From assembly GCA_934371915.1 (NCBI GenBank), contig CAKROE010000048.1, positions 1 through 16,672 on the forward strand: a stretch of DNA of 16,672 nucleotides. Direction: 5' to 3'. The stretch comes from an uncultured Blautia sp. (GTDB lineage Bacteria > Bacillota > Clostridia > Lachnospirales > Lachnospiraceae). How positions within the stretch are numbered: position 1 is the first letter of the stretch; each line of letters opens with the position of its first letter. Of this stretch, positions 15,695-16,672 are shown piece after piece. The position numbers and the translations under genes are program-made. The notes under the pieces were generated by a model. The model worked only from the letters and a program-made list of their open reading frames with translations. It did no database searches and had not been told where the DNA came from.

Positions 15695-16672
15695 TGTTCC
15701 AGTATAAATGCCTCAATCCAATTTCCCAGACAGGTCTTGGACTGTTTGGAGAAGAATACAAACAGACAGAAGACCTGAATAATGCCGATGCAGTTCTGGT
15801 AAGAAGTGCAAAAATGCATGACATGGAGCTTCCTGAGAATGTCAAAGTCATCGCACGTGCAGGTGCAGGTGTCAACAACATTCCGGTTGATGCGTGTGCA
15901 GAAAAAGGTATTGTTGTATTTAACACACCGGGAGCAAATGCAAACGGTGTTAAAGAGCTTGTTCTTGCAGGTATGCTTCTTGCTTCCCGTGATATCGTCG
16001 GTGGTATCGAATGGGTAGCACATGAAGAAGACAAAGAACATATCGACAAACTGGCTGAAAAACAGAAAAAACAGTTTGCAGGATGTGAGATCAGTGGTAA
16101 AAAGCTTGGTATCATCGGTCTTGGTGCAATCGGAGCCATGGTTGCAAACTCTGCAACACATCTTGGCATGGAAGTTTACGGATACGATCCGTTCATCTCC
16201 ATCGATGCAGCATGGAATCTTTCCAGAACCATCAAACACAGCAAATCTCTGGATGAGATCTACAGCCAGTGCGATTACATCACCATCCATGTACCGCTTA
16301 CCGATAATACTCGCAAGATGATAGACAAAGAGGCTTTCACTAAGATGAAAGACGGTGTTGTACTTCTGAACTTTGCGAGAGACCTTCTTGTAGATGAAGA
16401 AGCACTGATCGAAGCACTTGACAGCGGAAAGGTTAAGAAATATGTAACAGACTTTGCAAACCCGCTGGTTGCAGGAAGACAGGGAATCCTTGTAACACCA
16501 CATCTTGGTGCATCTACAGAGGAATCCGAAGAAAACTGTGCAGTAATGGCAGTTAAAGAAGTAAGAGATTTCCTTGAAAACGGAAATATCAAAAACTCTG
16601 TAAACTTCCCGAACTGCGATATGGGAACTTGTGTAGCAGTCGGACGTATCACCATCGCTCACAAGAATATCC
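15694..16672 (+). CDS. serA: D-3-phosphoglycerate dehydrogenase, 3' end outside window
   Basis: The first 326 residues are present from ATG 15694, which overlaps the serC stop (TAATG). The ribosome site GAGGAGGA lies at 15677-15684. It oxidises 3-phosphoglycerate with NAD+ to 3-phosphohydroxypyruvate, the committed step of serine synthesis and the substrate source for SerC. Residues 1-95 form the first part of the substrate domain. The NAD-binding loop GLGAIG is at 142-147. Catalytic Arg229 is in NFARDLLVDEEAL and His270 in TPHLGASTEES. The usual glutamate of the Arg-Glu-His triad is not seen where DVFxxEP would be: here the text is VTDFANPLV. The window ends as an ACT-like region begins (GRITIAHKN), where serine feedback is expected to act. 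The serC neighbour supports SerA over other 2-hydroxyacid dehydrogenases. Confidence 0.92.
   Translation, partial: MFQYKCLNPISQTGLGLFGEEYKQTEDLNNADAVLVRSAKMHDMELPENVKVIARAGAGVNNIPVDACAEKGIVVFNTPGANANGVKELVLAGMLLASRDIVGGIEWVAHEEDKEHIDKLAEKQKKQFAGCEISGKKLGIIGLGAIGAMVANSATHLGMEVYGYDPFISIDAAWNLSRTIKHSKSLDEIYSQCDYITIHVPLTDNTRKMIDKEAFTKMKDGVVLLNFARDLLVDEEALIEALDSGKVKKYVTDFANPLVAGRQGILVTPHLGASTEESEENCAVMAVKEVRDFLENGNIKNSVNFPNCDMGTCVAVGRITIAHKNI

Noticed and set aside
1..16672. CRISPR arrays, transposons, prophage, defence systems, tRNA and rRNA genes.
   Set aside because: No regularly spaced repeats, transposase or integrase motifs, terminal inverted repeats or structured RNA signatures were seen. 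The window is packed with housekeeping genes on one strand.

Overview
The window looks like chromosomal DNA from a low-to-mid GC anaerobic Firmicute, most likely a Lachnospiraceae-type clostridium. This rests on AGGAGG-type ribosome sites, strong sigma-A-like promoters, TTG start codons, a very large fused BadF/BadG-HgdC-type activase, and the short form of SerA. No insertion sequence, prophage, CRISPR array, tRNA or rRNA gene was seen. The content is almost entirely housekeeping.

Layout. (1) 1-2511: the 3' end of hisF (histidine synthesis), then ung (uracil-DNA glycosylase) and a MurJ/SpoVB-like lipid flippase, tightly packed and closed by a clear intrinsic terminator at 2545-2579. (2) 2581-9471: a near-consensus promoter (TTGTCA-17-TATAAT) drives a 1408-residue protein. 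It fuses two HgdC-type ATPase/[4Fe-4S] activator domains to a cysteine-rich segment and to domains related to 2-hydroxyacyl-CoA dehydratase. A secreted or lipid-anchored glycerophosphodiester phosphodiesterase with Ig-like repeats follows, then tgt (queuine/preQ1 tRNA transglycosylase). The tgt reading frame is broken by what looks exactly like a 2-base (CA) deletion. (3) 9510-9942: yajC (Sec translocon accessory protein) with its own promoter and terminator. (4) 9992-16672: an amino-acid operon leuB-ilvD-ilvB-serC-serA (serA runs off the window). It starts at a promoter whose -35 box lies in a 13-bp inverted repeat that could be an operator.

Working together. leuB, ilvD and ilvB supply steps of leucine, isoleucine and valine synthesis. 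serC and serA are consecutive steps of serine synthesis. The ilvB/serC and serC/serA junctions overlap, which implies one transcript and translational coupling. leuA, leuCD, ilvC and ilvN are not in the window.

Most noteworthy: the giant all-in-one activase/dehydratase-like protein of unknown substrate, whose cysteine spacing reproduces the HgdC cluster geometry in both halves; the tgt frameshift; the dyad at the leuB promoter; and a SerA that appears to lack the canonical catalytic glutamate. Several start codons were placed by ribosome-site logic downstream of the longest possible open frame (2772, 10111, 12937).
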